DNA from: Methylomonas sp. | GTDB lineage: Bacteria; Pseudomonadota; Gammaproteobacteria; Methylococcales; Methylomonadaceae | NCBI GenBank assembly: GCA_002928965.1 | Contig: PERU01000016.1 | Coordinates: forward strand, 18,878 to 82,877 | Reading direction: 5' to 3' | Length of the DNA: 64,000 nt | In this document: positions 37,769 to 47,420 of the stretch, in pieces | Layout: the number at the start of each line of letters is the position of its first letter | Numbering within the stretch: position 1 is the stretch's first letter | Position numbers and translations under genes: made by a program | Notes under the pieces: generated by a model | Told to the model about the DNA's origin: nothing | Seen by the model: the letters and a program-made list of their open reading frames with translations, nothing else | The model's database searches: none

Positions 37769-38458
37769 TTATTGCTGTTTTTTGCGTAATTGTTGAGCGG
37801 CGAATCCAAGAAGACCGATGCCTAATAATGCTACTGAACTGGGTTCTGGTACAGGCAGGCCGGGGATTTGGCTGTCTGGTTGTTTGCCTGCTCTTGCGTA
37901 CAAGCCATTGTGCGATAATTTTTTGTCTACTATTAAATTATATTCGCCGTCTGTTGAAAACGGGTTGTTAGTTAGCAAAAAGTTATCGAAGAAAAAGTAG
38001 GCAATGCCTGCGTCTGAATTAACATTCCCTGCTTTAAATGAAAACACTAAGTCAATGTAGTAAGGCAGGTTGGGTGCGTTGATAGTGTCAGGATCGCTCC
38101 AGCTTAAAGTAAACGTATTCAGGCCTGCATCAATTCCCATGTCGGTAATAGACAAATTCAATGACGAGCCTAATGCATTGAAACTGCCTGAGTCATCCGC
38201 ATCGCCAGGGTTTTGGGTGTCATTGGTTCTAAAGACTTGTTGAAAAATATCGGTGCCATAAATAGGGCTATTGAAAGCCGTAATAGCATTTAAATTATTG
38301 AGTTCAGCAGTTGGATTCCCGCTAGCCCCATAACCTGAGCATGCAGTCGCTGAAAATCCCCCTAAATAAACTTCTGTTACAGCACAGTTGGCTGCGTAAG
38401 CGCCGCTACTTGTTAAAGCGCCCATAGTAAGCAGAATTGTTTTTGTTAAATGATTCAT
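37769..38458 (-). CDS. PEP-CTERM sorting-domain protein
   Basis: A 229-residue exported protein: signal peptide (about residues 1-22, ending GAYA), a secreted body with four Ser/Gly-rich regions and two early Cys, and a C-terminal PEP-CTERM tail with VPEPSSVALLGIGLLGFA followed by RKKQQ. Such tails are recognised by exosortase and direct proteins to the cell surface, often with exopolysaccharide. No exosortase gene is in the window. The ATG at 38458 follows a G-rich stretch and starts the signal peptide; the open frame extends 11 codons upstream with a less likely start. The body is not a family that I recognise. Confidence 0.85.
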   Translation of the reverse strand: MNHLTKTILLTMGALTSSGAYAANCAVTEVYLGGFSATACSGYGASGNPTAELNNLNAITAFNSPIYGTDIFQQVFRTNDTQNPGDADDSGSFNALGSSLNLSITDMGIDAGLNTFTLSWSDPDTINAPNLPYYIDLVFSFKAGNVNSDAGIAYFFFDNFLLTNNPFSTDGEYNLIVDKKLSHNGLYARAGKQPDSQIPGLPVPEPSSVALLGIGLLGFAAQQLRKKQQ

Positions 38459-38888
38459 TCCCCCCCCCTTCTTCATTTTAAAATAAATCAAGTTCTTACA
38501 AGCAATTTTTGCGCCGCCTTAAATTTTTTCTGATAAATAATAGGAATATTGGCTCCATTAAAGGCTTGGCGGTGCCTTCTTGATGAACTTTTCGTTGCTA
38601 TGGATTTTTAGTGGGTATTTAATCGTAATCAAGGGGTATGGGTGTAAGAAAACCTGACAGTTTCAGGAGGGGGTAAGGTTTGGAAATTGAATGATAGGGC
38701 TTGCTAATATTAATACAAAGCTATGATTTATATATAAAAAAATCATGATTTAAAGCTGATTTCGTTTTTTGATGCTGCAGATTTGCATTGTAAAAAAAAC
38801 TGACACTTGTGTGGTTGTGTGTTATGAGGCTACTTTAAAACTCGTTTCGATTGAATTATGGCTTATGTTGATGGAATGACATATGACG
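38459..38888. other. AT-rich intergenic region
   Basis: About 430 bp between the PEP-CTERM gene and the end of glnD, with no credible gene. It is clearly more AT-rich than its surroundings around 38700-38830 and contains a small hairpin CCTGA-CAGT-TTCAGG near 38655-38670. It presumably holds the promoter of the PEP-CTERM gene. Confidence 0.5.
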
Positions 38889-41534
38889 TCAGTTTTTATT
38901 GCATAAATACCGCATCATGGCGTTTCGAATGCGGTGTTTGTCTTCTTCCTCGGTTATGGGCAGATTATTCTGGTCTGTCACATAAAACATATCCTCAGCC
39001 CTGCTTCCTATGGTGGTGATTTTGGCGTCGTGTAGTTGAATGTCCAATTCATTAAAGGCTTTGCCTATGGTGGATAACAGGCCTGCGTGATCGGTCGTGA
39101 TCAATTCAATGATGGTGTGCTTGTTTGATGGGGTGTCCAAAAACGTGACACTGGTTTCAATCGGGAAATGTTTGGCTTGCCGGGATTGTTTGTGGATGTT
39201 TTTGGAGATCTTCACCTGTTTGGCGATCAAGCCTTGTCGCAAGCTGTCGCAAATATGAATTTCCCGATACAGATCGTTAATGGCTTCACCGGACTGTTCC
39301 AGGACCTGAAAGCTGTTTAACACGTATTGGTCTTCGGTGGTGATGATGCGGGCATCCAAAATGGTTAGTCCTAGATGGTCCAGCGTTGCCGTACAAATCG
39401 AGAATATCTGTGCCTCGTTGCGGGTATAGATGAAAATTTCGGCACTACCGCGTTCGGTTTGCGGGCGAAGCAATACCAACGGAAGCTCTTGCGGTTTGGA
39501 GGCTGCAATGGCGATGGTGTGCCAAGCTATTTCATCGGGCGAGTAGCGCAGAAAATAATCCTCACTCAAATGTTGCCAGGATTTTGAAATGGCTGACTTA
39601 TTTATGCCAAGTTTGAGTAACTCCCGGTTGGCTTCTTTTTTGTTTTCCTTGATACGTTCAGAGCGGGCGACCGGATTTTGCAGGCCGCGATGAAGCGCTC
39701 TGTGAGTGGCGATATACAGGTCTTTTAACAGCGAATCTTTCCAGGCATTCCACAAGCTTGGATTGGTGGCCCTGATGTCAGCTACTGTCAGTAGATACAG
39801 GTAATTGAGGTATTGAATGCTGCCTACAATTAGAGCAAAGGTATGGATTACATCCGGGTCGCTGATGTCTTTGCGCTGCGCTGTCATCGACATTAACAAG
39901 TGGTTGCGAACCAGCCAGGTAATCAGTTTGGTGTCTTGTTTGGATAAGTCGTGCTGTTCACAAAAATCCTGAGCAATTGTTTCGCCTAATGTCGAGTGGT
40001 CGCCGCCCCGGCCTTTGGCAATATCATGAAAAAGAGCCGCTATGTAAAGGATGTCCGGCTTTGGCGTCAGTAGAAAGATGTTGTTGCAGAACGGTAATTC
40101 CTGGCTGTGTTTATCCAGGGCGAAACGTCTTAAATTGCGTATGACAAAAAGTGTGTGCTCATCGACCGTATAAATGTGGAACAAGTCGTATTGCATACGG
40201 GCCACGATGTTGGCGAAATCCGGCAGATAGGCGGCCAGCACGCCATAGCGATTCATGCGTTTCAGTTGATGGGTAATGCCGCGGGGTTGTCTGAGAATTT
40301 CAATAAATAAACGATTGGCTTGTTTGTTACGGCGAAACTTATCGTCGATTAAATCAAGGCTTTTACGAATCAATCGGATGGTGCCGGCGCGGATGCCTTT
40401 CAATGATGGTGATTGCTGCAGAAGCAGGAATATTTCCAGGATTGCCAATGGATTTTTTTGAAACACGTTGTCATGGCTAACTTCCAAATAACCGGCAATT
40501 GACGAAAAATTGCCGGTAATCGGAATGGGTGTCAAGGTTTCATGGCTGCTGATCAAGCGTTCATTCAGTAATTGCAGCAACATTTCGTTGAGGCGTTCTA
40601 TATCCACTACAGTTTTAAAGAAAAACTGCATGAATTGCTCGACGTCGGGGTTGTTCTCGTTGTCGGTGTAACCAAACAAAGCCGCCATTTCCCGCTGGTG
40701 GTCAAACAACAGGCGATCTTCACAGCGGTTAGTTAAGGTATGCAGGGCAAAGCGCAAACGCCAGAGTATGTCGCGAGCGGTGATCAGTTTGTCATATTCA
40801 GCACCGGGCAAAAAACCGTATTTGATCAGTTCCCGCAGCGACTGGGCATTGTAATGATGCTTAAAAACCCAGCTGATGACCTGAATGTCTCTGAGACCGC
40901 CTGGGCCTTCTTTGATGTTGGGTTCGAGGTTGTAGGCGGTGTCATGGAATTTGCTGTAGCGTTGTTCCTGTTCACTCATTTTGGCCAGGAAAAAGCGTTC
41001 CGAAGACCAAAGTTGCGTGTTGATGATTTGTTTGGACAGCTTGTCGAATAATTCACCATTCCCTGTAATCAGGCGCATTTCCAGCAGGCTGGTGAAAATG
41101 GTTTGGTCTTGCAGTGCAAAAGCAACGCATTCGTTAGTGAAACAAGTTCTAAGGCCGGGTTTTAAGCCAATATCCCACAAAAAATTGCTGAACGCCGATA
41201 GGCCGTCCTGGATCTTATCGGTAAAGTCCTGATTTAAAACAATCAGAATGTCTATGTCGGAATGGGGGAACAATTCACTGCGGCCGTAGCCGCCTGTGGC
41301 GATCAGGGATTGATGAGCTGATTCTTCGGCTAAAAAATGCTTCCAGCAGGCGGATAACAGATTGTCGATGAAATCAGCTTTTTCGTTTAACAGGCTGGTG
41401 GGTGACTGTTGCGGGTGAAAGCGTTGTTTTAGCTGAGCGTTTTCATGCGCAATAGAACGCTTGATTGCTGCTATGGGGTTTGTTTGCAGAAAACCTTCGG
41501 CAAACTCGGCTTCGGTAAAGAAATGCTCTGTCAC
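38889..41534 (-). CDS. glnD: Bifunctional PII uridylyltransferase/uridylyl-removing enzyme
   Basis: An 881-residue nitrogen-status sensor that uridylylates PII when glutamine is low and removes UMP when it is high. The nucleotidyltransferase motif GGYGRSELFPHSDIDI is at residues 81-96 (D93 and D95 bind metal). The HD domain has FHDIAKGRGGDHSTLG at about 505-520 for deuridylylation. Two C-terminal ACT domains at about 695-770 and 800-875 sense glutamine. It overlaps map by four bases, the standard order. Nearby gltB gives the region a second nitrogen-assimilation gene. Confidence 0.97.
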   Translation of the reverse strand: MTEHFFTEAEFAEGFLQTNPIAAIKRSIAHENAQLKQRFHPQQSPTSLLNEKADFIDNLLSACWKHFLAEESAHQSLIATGGYGRSELFPHSDIDILIVLNQDFTDKIQDGLSAFSNFLWDIGLKPGLRTCFTNECVAFALQDQTIFTSLLEMRLITGNGELFDKLSKQIINTQLWSSERFFLAKMSEQEQRYSKFHDTAYNLEPNIKEGPGGLRDIQVISWVFKHHYNAQSLRELIKYGFLPGAEYDKLITARDILWRLRFALHTLTNRCEDRLLFDHQREMAALFGYTDNENNPDVEQFMQFFFKTVVDIERLNEMLLQLLNERLISSHETLTPIPITGNFSSIAGYLEVSHDNVFQKNPLAILEIFLLLQQSPSLKGIRAGTIRLIRKSLDLIDDKFRRNKQANRLFIEILRQPRGITHQLKRMNRYGVLAAYLPDFANIVARMQYDLFHIYTVDEHTLFVIRNLRRFALDKHSQELPFCNNIFLLTPKPDILYIAALFHDIAKGRGGDHSTLGETIAQDFCEQHDLSKQDTKLITWLVRNHLLMSMTAQRKDISDPDVIHTFALIVGSIQYLNYLYLLTVADIRATNPSLWNAWKDSLLKDLYIATHRALHRGLQNPVARSERIKENKKEANRELLKLGINKSAISKSWQHLSEDYFLRYSPDEIAWHTIAIAASKPQELPLVLLRPQTERGSAEIFIYTRNEAQIFSICTATLDHLGLTILDARIITTEDQYVLNSFQVLEQSGEAINDLYREIHICDSLRQGLIAKQVKISKNIHKQSRQAKHFPIETSVTFLDTPSNKHTIIELITTDHAGLLSTIGKAFNELDIQLHDAKITTIGSRAEDMFYVTDQNNLPITEEEDKHRIRNAMMRYLCNKN

Positions 41535-42295
41535 CGCTCTTCCTGGCGCAAAGTCAAAACCTCGTAACCCGTCTCAGTTACTAAAATGGTATGTTCCCAT
41601 TGGGCGGACAGGCTGCGGTCTTTGGTAACTGCAGTCCATCCGTCTGAAAGGATTTTCATGTGGCGTTTGCCGATATTGATCATGGGCTCAATGGTAAAAA
41701 TCATGCCGGGCTTGATTTCGCTGCCTTCGCCGCGTTTGCCGAAGTGCATGACGTGAGGCTCTTCGTGAAACTTGGCGCCTATGCCGTGACCGCAAAATTC
41801 TCTGACGACTGAATAGCGATTGCTTTCGGCGTGTTGTTGAATGGCATAGCCAATATCGCCAAAATGCGCGCCGGGTTTGACTTGCTCAATGCCCAGAAAC
41901 AGGCATTGACGAGTAATCTCAACCAGTCGTCTGGCATGTTGGCTGACATCACCTACGCAAAACATTTTGCTGGTATCCCCATGATAATCGTCTTTGATGA
42001 CAGTGATGTCAACGTTCACAATGTCCCCACTTTTAAGCTTTTTGTCGCTCGGTATACCATGACATATTTGGTGATTGACGGATGTGCAAATCGATTTCGG
42101 AAAGCCACGGTAGTTTAAAGGTGCAGGAATGGCCTGTTGCTCGTTGATGATGTAATCATGGCAGATTTGGTTGAGTTCATCGGTAGTTACGCCCACCACA
42201 ACGTGCGGGGCAATCATCTCTAAAACGTCGGCTGCGAGTTTGCAGGCAACCCGCATTTTGGCGATTTCGTCAGGAGTTTTTATAACTATGCTCAT
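41531..42295 (-). CDS. map: Methionine aminopeptidase, type I
   Basis: A 254-residue metalloprotease that removes the initiator Met from new proteins. The metal-binding residues are in the pita-bread fold: the substrate His in ICHGIPSDK, Asp in VNVDITVIKDDYHGDTSKM, His in GHGIGAKFHEEPH, and Glu in FTIEPM and WEHTILVTE. It is divergent from rpsB, the usual layout in gammaproteobacteria, and feeds into glnD. Confidence 0.97.
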   Translation of the reverse strand: MSIVIKTPDEIAKMRVACKLAADVLEMIAPHVVVGVTTDELNQICHDYIINEQQAIPAPLNYRGFPKSICTSVNHQICHGIPSDKKLKSGDIVNVDITVIKDDYHGDTSKMFCVGDVSQHARRLVEITRQCLFLGIEQVKPGAHFGDIGYAIQQHAESNRYSVVREFCGHGIGAKFHEEPHVMHFGKRGEGSEIKPGMIFTIEPMINIGKRHMKILSDGWTAVTKDRSLSAQWEHTILVTETGYEVLTLRQEER

Positions 42296-42382
42296 CAGAG
42301 AGGCTTGGGTGAGTTTAGGTTAAAAGGCGCGGAATTCGTAGGGATTGCACCGGTTCATATGGGCAGTCTATCAGACTTGGTA

Positions 42383-42411
42383 TTGTTGTGAAATTGTAAT
42401 CATGGTATAAA
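42383..42411 (+). promoter_or_regulatory. sigma70 promoter of rpsB-tsf
   Basis: TTGTTG at 42383-42388 and TATAAA at 42406-42411 are spaced by exactly 17 bp, about 147 bp upstream of rpsB. The good match and spacing suggest a strong promoter, as expected for a ribosomal protein operon. Confidence 0.6.
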
Positions 42412-42417
42412 GTGAAG

Positions 42418-42557
42418 TTCACTATGTTTAATACTCACGTCTGTCGACACGATTGATGGGGTGCTGGTTGGTTTTTAAAAAGCAATTGGTCATCAGTCGG
42501 GACAGTTCGGAGGCGCAACCCAACGCCGAATAATCGGCAAAATCTTAGGAGAAATAA
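42418..42557 (+). promoter_or_regulatory. rpsB 5' leader, possible S2 autoregulatory element
   Basis: If transcription starts near 42418, rpsB has a leader of about 140 nt. It includes GGTTGG and CAACCCAAC stretches that could pair and a small hairpin GCCGA-ATAA-TCGGC ending some 20 bp before the start codon, followed by AGGAG. In E. coli, S2 represses its own mRNA through the rpsB leader; a similar element here is an inference from length and position. Confidence 0.45.
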
Positions 42558-43301
42558 ATGGCAGCAGTGTCAATGCGTCAAATGCTAGAAGCGGGTGTTC
42601 ACTTTGGACACCAAACTCGTTACTGGAACCCGAAAATGGCATCTTACTTGTTCGGTGCCCGTAACAAAATCCATATTATCGATTTGGAACAAACGCTTCC
42701 ATTGTTTAATGACGCCATGAACTACCTGGGTCAAATGACCGCCAACAAAGGCACCATCCTGTTTGTTGGTACAAAAAAAGCGGCGCGTAAAGCGGTAGCG
42801 GAAGAAGCAAAACGTTGTGGCATGCCTTATGTCAACCATCGCTGGTTGGGTGGTATGTTGACCAACTTCAAAACCATCAAAAAATCCATTAACCGTCTTA
42901 AAGAGCTGGAAGCGATGAAAGCTGACGGTACTTTACACCAACGTTTCAGCAAAAAAGAAGCTTTGGGTATGGAGCGCGAACTGGAAAAACTGGAACGCAG
43001 CTTGGGTGGTATTAAAGACATGCGCGGCACACCTGACGCGATTTTTGTGCTGGATGTTGGCTACGAAAAAAATGCCATCATGGAAGCCAGAAAATTGGGT
43101 ATCCCGGTTATTGGTGTAGTTGACTCCAACAACTCACCTGAAAATGTTGATTACGTCATTCCTGGTAACGACGACTCTATTCGTGCTGTAACACTGTATT
43201 GCCAAAGTGCATCTGCTTCCGTATTGGAAGCCAAAGCCCTGCGTATGGATGCCGGCAGCAAATCTGATGAGTTCGTTGAGGAAGTTGTAGCGGAAGCGTA
43301 A
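42558..43301 (+). CDS. rpsB: 30S ribosomal protein S2
   Basis: A 247-residue ribosomal protein of normal length, with the S2 signatures [19 protein letters not shown] near the start, [14 protein letters not shown] and [24 protein letters not shown] precedes the ATG. First gene of the rpsB-tsf unit; two hairpins separate it from tsf. Confidence 0.98.
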   Translation: MAAVSMRQMLEAGVHFGHQTRYWNPKMASYLFGARNKIHIIDLEQTLPLFNDAMNYLGQMTANKGTILFVGTKKAARKAVAEEAKRCGMPYVNHRWLGGMLTNFKTIKKSINRLKELEAMKADGTLHQRFSKKEALGMERELEKLERSLGGIKDMRGTPDAIFVLDVGYEKNAIMEARKLGIPVIGVVDSNNSPENVDYVIPGNDDSIRAVTLYCQSASASVLEAKALRMDAGSKSDEFVEEVVAEA

Positions 43302-43333
43302 GTTTTTGCCGTTCGGTGCTACTCATCGGACAC

Positions 43334-43363
43334 ATTCACTGCTGAATTCATTCAGCAGTGAAT
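43334..43363 (+). other. first rpsB-tsf intercistronic hairpin
   Basis: A perfect 13-bp stem (ATTCACTGCTGAA / TTCAGCAGTGAAT) with a 4-nt loop and a short T run after it. It may serve as an attenuator, or set the ratio of S2 to EF-Ts mRNA. Confidence 0.6.
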
Positions 43364-43375
43364 TTTAAGAATTTT

Positions 43376-43403
43376 AAACGCCTCCTTTGTGAGGCGTTTT
43401 TTT
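43376..43403 (+). terminator. second rpsB-tsf hairpin, terminator-like
   Basis: A 9-bp stem (AAACGCCTC / GAGGCGTTT) with a 6-nt loop and seven T residues, 24 bp before the tsf ATG. In E. coli rpsB and tsf are separated by a partial terminator; read-through is needed here too unless tsf has its own promoter. Confidence 0.75.
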
Positions 43404-43427
43404 AGTTAATAAACTTGAGGAAAAAAT

Positions 43428-44312
43428 ATGAGTATCAGTGCGGCTATGGTGAAAGAACTGCGTGAACGTACAGGTTCTGGCATGATGGAATGTAAAAAAG
43501 CTCTGGTTGAAACCAATGGCGACATGGAGTTGGCCATCGAGAACATGCGTAAATCCGGTTTGGCTAAAGCTGACAAAAAATCTGGCCGTATCGCTGCGGA
43601 AGGCGTTATCGGTGTCAAGGTATCTGACGACAATAAAACCGTGGTTATGGTTGACGTGAACTGTGAAACCGATTTTGTTGCCAAAGGTGATGATTTTACT
43701 GGTTTTGCCAGCGAAGTGGTTGATGCCGTATTGGCAGGTAATGCCGATAGCGAAGAACAAGTTCAAGCCTTGGCATTGTCCAGTGGTCAAACCATTGATG
43801 AAACCCGCCGTGCGTTGATCGCCAAAATTGGTGAAAACATCACTGTCAGACGCGCTCAAAAATTTACTACCGTTGATGGCGGACAGGCTTGCTATTTACA
43901 CGGTAGCAAAATCGGCGTAATCGTCGAGTTGGCAAAAGCCGATGCGGAATTGGGCAAGGATATTGCCATGCACATTGCTGCCAGCAAGCCTGTCTGCGTC
44001 TCTGCTGACCAAGTGTCGCCTGAAATCATCGAAAAAGAGAAAGAGATATTTTTGGCGCAACAGGAAGAAAAAATCAAAGGTAAACCTGCGGATATCGTTG
44101 AAAAAATGGTGTCCGGACGGGTTAACAAATTCTTGGCGGAAATCACCTTGCAAGGTCAAGCGTTCATTAAAGACGATAGCAAAACCATCGCTCAATTGTT
44201 GAAAGAAAAAGGTAACGAAGTGGTGCGTTTCGCCCGTTTTGAAGTCGGCGAAGGTATTGAAAAGAAAGAAGAAGATTTTGCTGCTGAAGTTATGGCGCAA
44301 GTCAGAGGCTAA
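43428..44312 (+). CDS. tsf: Elongation factor Ts
   Basis: A 294-residue nucleotide-exchange factor for EF-Tu. The N-terminal UBA-like domain has [19 protein letters not shown] (about residues 7-25). The [10 protein letters not shown] motif that contacts EF-Tu is at about 80-89, and the dimerisation/core domains follow with [23 protein letters not shown] precedes the ATG. Confidence 0.98.
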   Translation: MSISAAMVKELRERTGSGMMECKKALVETNGDMELAIENMRKSGLAKADKKSGRIAAEGVIGVKVSDDNKTVVMVDVNCETDFVAKGDDFTGFASEVVDAVLAGNADSEEQVQALALSSGQTIDETRRALIAKIGENITVRRAQKFTTVDGGQACYLHGSKIGVIVELAKADAELGKDIAMHIAASKPVCVSADQVSPEIIEKEKEIFLAQQEEKIKGKPADIVEKMVSGRVNKFLAEITLQGQAFIKDDSKTIAQLLKEKGNEVVRFARFEVGEGIEKKEEDFAAEVMAQVRG

Positions 44313-44320
44313 GCCCTGTT

Positions 44321-44346
44321 AAAAACCCGGTTTTAACCGGGTTTTT
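44321..44346 (+). terminator. intrinsic terminator after tsf
   Basis: A 10-bp stem (AAAAACCCGG / CCGGGTTTTT) with a 6-nt loop and a six-T tail, directly after the tsf stop codon. It closes the rpsB-tsf unit, so pyrH onward likely has its own promoter or relies on read-through. Confidence 0.85.
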
Positions 44347-44395
44347 TCTGTTTTGCATTGTTCGCTTAAACCCATCAACCCTGGATACTTCGATT

Positions 44396-45115
44396 ATGAG
44401 TCAGACCATTTGTAAGAGAATTTTACTTAAATTGAGCGGTGAAGCACTGATGAGCGAAAAGGGCGGCAGCATTGACCCCGAAATCGTGCATCGCTTGGCG
44501 CAGGAAGTGAAAGACCTGTGTGACGCCGGGATTCAAGTCGGTCTGGTGATTGGTGGCGGTAATATTCTGCGCGGTGCGGAAAAAGCGTCCGATGGTTTGA
44601 ATAGAGTCACTAGCGACCAGATGGGCATGTTGGCTACCGTAATCAATGCATTGGCCATGCAGGACGCTCTGGAATATCTGGGTCAGCAAGTTCGGGTTAT
44701 GACAGCCTTGAAAATCAATCAGGTTTGTGAAGATTACATTCGCCGTCGAGCTGTCAGGCATCTGGAAAAAGGTCGCGTGACTATCTTTGCGGCTGGCACT
44801 GGCAATCCATTTTTTACTACCGATACTGCAGCCAGTTTGCGCGCCATAGAAATTGATGCGGAATTAATGATCAAGGCTACCAAAGTCAAAGGTGTTTATT
44901 CGGCAGATCCAAACAAAGTAGCCGATGCTGTGTTTTATCCCCGTCTCACTTATGACGAAGCGATTGACCAGCGTCTGAACGTCATGGACACCACCGCCTT
45001 GGTACTGTGTCGGGATAATAATCTGCCCATGCGGGTAATGAATATTTTTGAGCCGGGAGCAGTCATGCGCCTGATGCGTGGAGAAGATATCGGCTCTCTC
45101 ATCGTGAGGAATTAA
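44396..45115 (+). CDS. pyrH: Uridylate kinase
   Basis: A 239-residue amino-acid-kinase-family enzyme that makes UDP from UMP. Visible motifs are [10 protein letters not shown] (about residues 10-19), [10 protein letters not shown] (about 51-60), the [20 protein letters not shown] region, and [14 protein letters not shown]. The last codon is one base from the frr ATG. Confidence 0.97.
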   Translation: MSQTICKRILLKLSGEALMSEKGGSIDPEIVHRLAQEVKDLCDAGIQVGLVIGGGNILRGAEKASDGLNRVTSDQMGMLATVINALAMQDALEYLGQQVRVMTALKINQVCEDYIRRRAVRHLEKGRVTIFAAGTGNPFFTTDTAASLRAIEIDAELMIKATKVKGVYSADPNKVADAVFYPRLTYDEAIDQRLNVMDTTALVLCRDNNLPMRVMNIFEPGAVMRLMRGEDIGSLIVRN

Positions 45116-45116
45116 A

Positions 45117-45674
45117 ATGATCAGTGATATTCAACAAGATGCCGCAGCGCGAATGGCAAAAAGCATTGAAGCGTTGCAAAAGGCTTTTACCAAAATCAGA
45201 ACAGGCCGTGCCCATCCCAGTTTGCTGGATCAGATTAACGTCAGTTACTACGGTTCGGATTCGCCCTTGTCTCAAGTAGCCAATGTGTCTGTCGAAGATG
45301 CCAGAACCTTAAAAGTTGTGCCATGGGAAAAAGGCATGATACAAGCGATTGAAAAAGCTATCATGTCATCCGGTTTGGGCTTAAACCCTGCAACCCAGGG
45401 CACAGTGATTCGGATTCCCTTACCTGCCTTGACCGAAGAGCGTCGTCGCGATTTGGTTAAAATCGTTAAAAACGAAGCAGAGCAGGGTAGAGTGGCGATT
45501 CGGAATATTCGCCGTGATGCCAATGCCGCCATCAAGGATGCTTTGAAAGAAAAACTGATTTCGGAAGATGATGCGCGTCAAGGTGAAGAAAAGGTTCAGA
45601 AACTGACCGATCAGTACATAAAAGAAGTGGAAAAGCATCTTGAAGAAAAAGAAGCCGATCTGCTGTCGATGTAG
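45117..45674 (+). CDS. frr: Ribosome-recycling factor
   Basis: A 185-residue tRNA-shaped factor that splits post-termination ribosomes with EF-G. It has the family pattern [21 protein letters not shown] near the start and [15 protein letters not shown] in the C-terminal helices. It follows pyrH with one base between stop and start, as in most bacteria. The residue string [19 protein letters not shown] is typical of domain II. Confidence 0.98.
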   Translation: MISDIQQDAAARMAKSIEALQKAFTKIRTGRAHPSLLDQINVSYYGSDSPLSQVANVSVEDARTLKVVPWEKGMIQAIEKAIMSSGLGLNPATQGTVIRIPLPALTEERRRDLVKIVKNEAEQGRVAIRNIRRDANAAIKDALKEKLISEDDARQGEEKVQKLTDQYIKEVEKHLEEKEADLLSM

Positions 45675-45691
45675 ATTAACCGGGACAATAC

Positions 45692-46456
45692 ATGTCAGAT
45701 GCGCTTGGTAGCAAAGTAATCGTCAATGGTGTGAACCCAAAACATATTGCCATCATCATGGATGGCAATGGTCGTTGGGCGCAAAAACGTATGATGCCCA
45801 GAATCATGGGGCACCATGCGGGGGTTAAAGCGGTCAGAAAAATTGTCGAATATTGCGCCAAGGAACACATCGAGGTGTTGTCGCTGTTTGCGTTTAGCAG
45901 TGAAAACTGGCGTCGGCCTAAAGATGAAGTCAGTTTGCTGATGGAATTATTCATGAGCACCCTGCAGTCTCAGGTTGATAAGCTGGATAAAAATAATATT
46001 CGTTTGAGAATCATTGGTGACAAATCGGCTTTTCCAGAGAAATTGCAGGATAAAATTAGCGCAGCGGAAGCCCAAACAGCCAACAATACCGGTTTGACAT
46101 TGGTGATTGCTGCCAACTATGGCGGACGCTGGGATATTGCCCAAGCGGTGCAGAATATTGTGGCAGGGATCAAGACCGGTGCCATTGCAGAACAGGCCAT
46201 CAATGAAGAGCTGATCGATCAGTATCTGGTTACGGCGGATTTGCCTGAACCGGATTTGTTCATTCGATCGGGTGGTGAAGAGCGGGTCAGCAACTTTTTA
46301 CTGTGGCAATTGGCGTATACCGAGTTTTTCTTTACCGATGTACTGTGGCCGGATTTTGATCAGGCTATGATGCAACGCGCAATCGATAGTTTTAAAGGCA
46401 GACAAAGACGCTTTGGACACACCGGGGAACAAATCATCGACAAACGTATGCTTTAA
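45692..46456 (+). CDS. uppS: Undecaprenyl diphosphate synthase
   Basis: A 254-residue cis-prenyltransferase making the C55 lipid carrier for cell-wall synthesis. The catalytic D24 lies in IIMDGNGRWAQKR; LSLFAFSSENWRRP and PDLFIRSGGEERVSNFLLWQ are the other family motifs. It begins 17 bp after frr and leads into cdsA, the standard order. Confidence 0.98.
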   Translation: MSDALGSKVIVNGVNPKHIAIIMDGNGRWAQKRMMPRIMGHHAGVKAVRKIVEYCAKEHIEVLSLFAFSSENWRRPKDEVSLLMELFMSTLQSQVDKLDKNNIRLRIIGDKSAFPEKLQDKISAAEAQTANNTGLTLVIAANYGGRWDIAQAVQNIVAGIKTGAIAEQAINEELIDQYLVTADLPEPDLFIRSGGEERVSNFLLWQLAYTEFFFTDVLWPDFDQAMMQRAIDSFKGRQRRFGHTGEQIIDKRML

Positions 46457-46493
46457 GCACTTTCCATAACCACAATAAATATAAAGTAACCTT

Positions 46494-47420
46494 ATGTTAG
46501 TACAACGCATCCTGACTGCTTCGGTGCTGGCCACCGTCGTTATAGTGGCAGTGTTTCAATTGCCGGCCATGTATTTTTCTTTGTTTATCGCTGTCGTTAC
46601 CTTGTTAGGTGCCTGGGAATGGTTGTCGATGACCGGCGTTGATAGCATGAAGAAAAAAATCGTATTTTATTTGGCGCTGATTTTACCCATGTTGGGAGTG
46701 ACCTATTGGACGGTATTTTTGGAATTATTGGGCGAAGCCATGGAATGGCCTGAAATCAAGGATTATTCCGATGCCCTGGAATGGTTTGTGATTGCGCCGG
46801 TTTTTTTCTGGATACTGGCGATGATCGTCATCAGGCAGTCGGAAGCGCTGTTATTGAAAACAGAATTCAAACCCCGCGTCATAGCGTTTGCCGGCTGGTT
46901 GGTATTGTTATCTGCCTGGATGTTCCTGAGTAAGTTGAGAGCCTATTATGGTCCCGGTATGGTGCTGTATTTTCTGATTTTAATTTGGGCGGCAGACATC
47001 AGCGCCTACTTTGTAGGCAAAAAATGGGGCAAGGATAAATTGGCGCCCAATATCAGTCCGGGTAAAACCGTGCAAGGTATGTACGGTGCGTTAGGTTCGG
47101 CAGTGATGTGTGGCATTGGTTTTCATATCTACGGCAGAATGTCCTCGACTGAAGAATCCTCCGAAGCGCAAGACGGTATGCTGCGTTTCTTGGATGAGCT
47201 GGTATTTGTGGATATGTTGGTACTGTCTGTCTTTACCGTGCTGGTATCCATTTACGGTGACTTGTTTTTCAGTTTGTTCAAGCGTCGCGGCGGCGTCAAG
47301 GATAGCAGCAACCTGCTGCCCGGCCATGGCGGAATATTGGACCGAGTGGATAGCATCATTGCTGCTGCGCCGTTTTACTATGCGGGTATTGTGTTAATTG
47401 GTCGGATCTTCTATTCATGA
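46494..47420 (+). CDS. cdsA: Phosphatidate cytidylyltransferase
   Basis: A 308-residue integral membrane enzyme that makes CDP-diacylglycerol. There are about seven membrane segments, the first pair at about residues 5-45. The C-terminal signature is present: [16 protein letters not shown] and [20 protein letters not shown] loop around residues 210-235 ([11 protein letters not shown]) is hydrophilic. It overlaps dxr by four bases. Confidence 0.96.
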   Translation: MLVQRILTASVLATVVIVAVFQLPAMYFSLFIAVVTLLGAWEWLSMTGVDSMKKKIVFYLALILPMLGVTYWTVFLELLGEAMEWPEIKDYSDALEWFVIAPVFFWILAMIVIRQSEALLLKTEFKPRVIAFAGWLVLLSAWMFLSKLRAYYGPGMVLYFLILIWAADISAYFVGKKWGKDKLAPNISPGKTVQGMYGALGSAVMCGIGFHIYGRMSSTEESSEAQDGMLRFLDELVFVDMLVLSVFTVLVSIYGDLFFSLFKRRGGVKDSSNLLPGHGGILDRVDSIIAAAPFYYAGIVLIGRIFYS

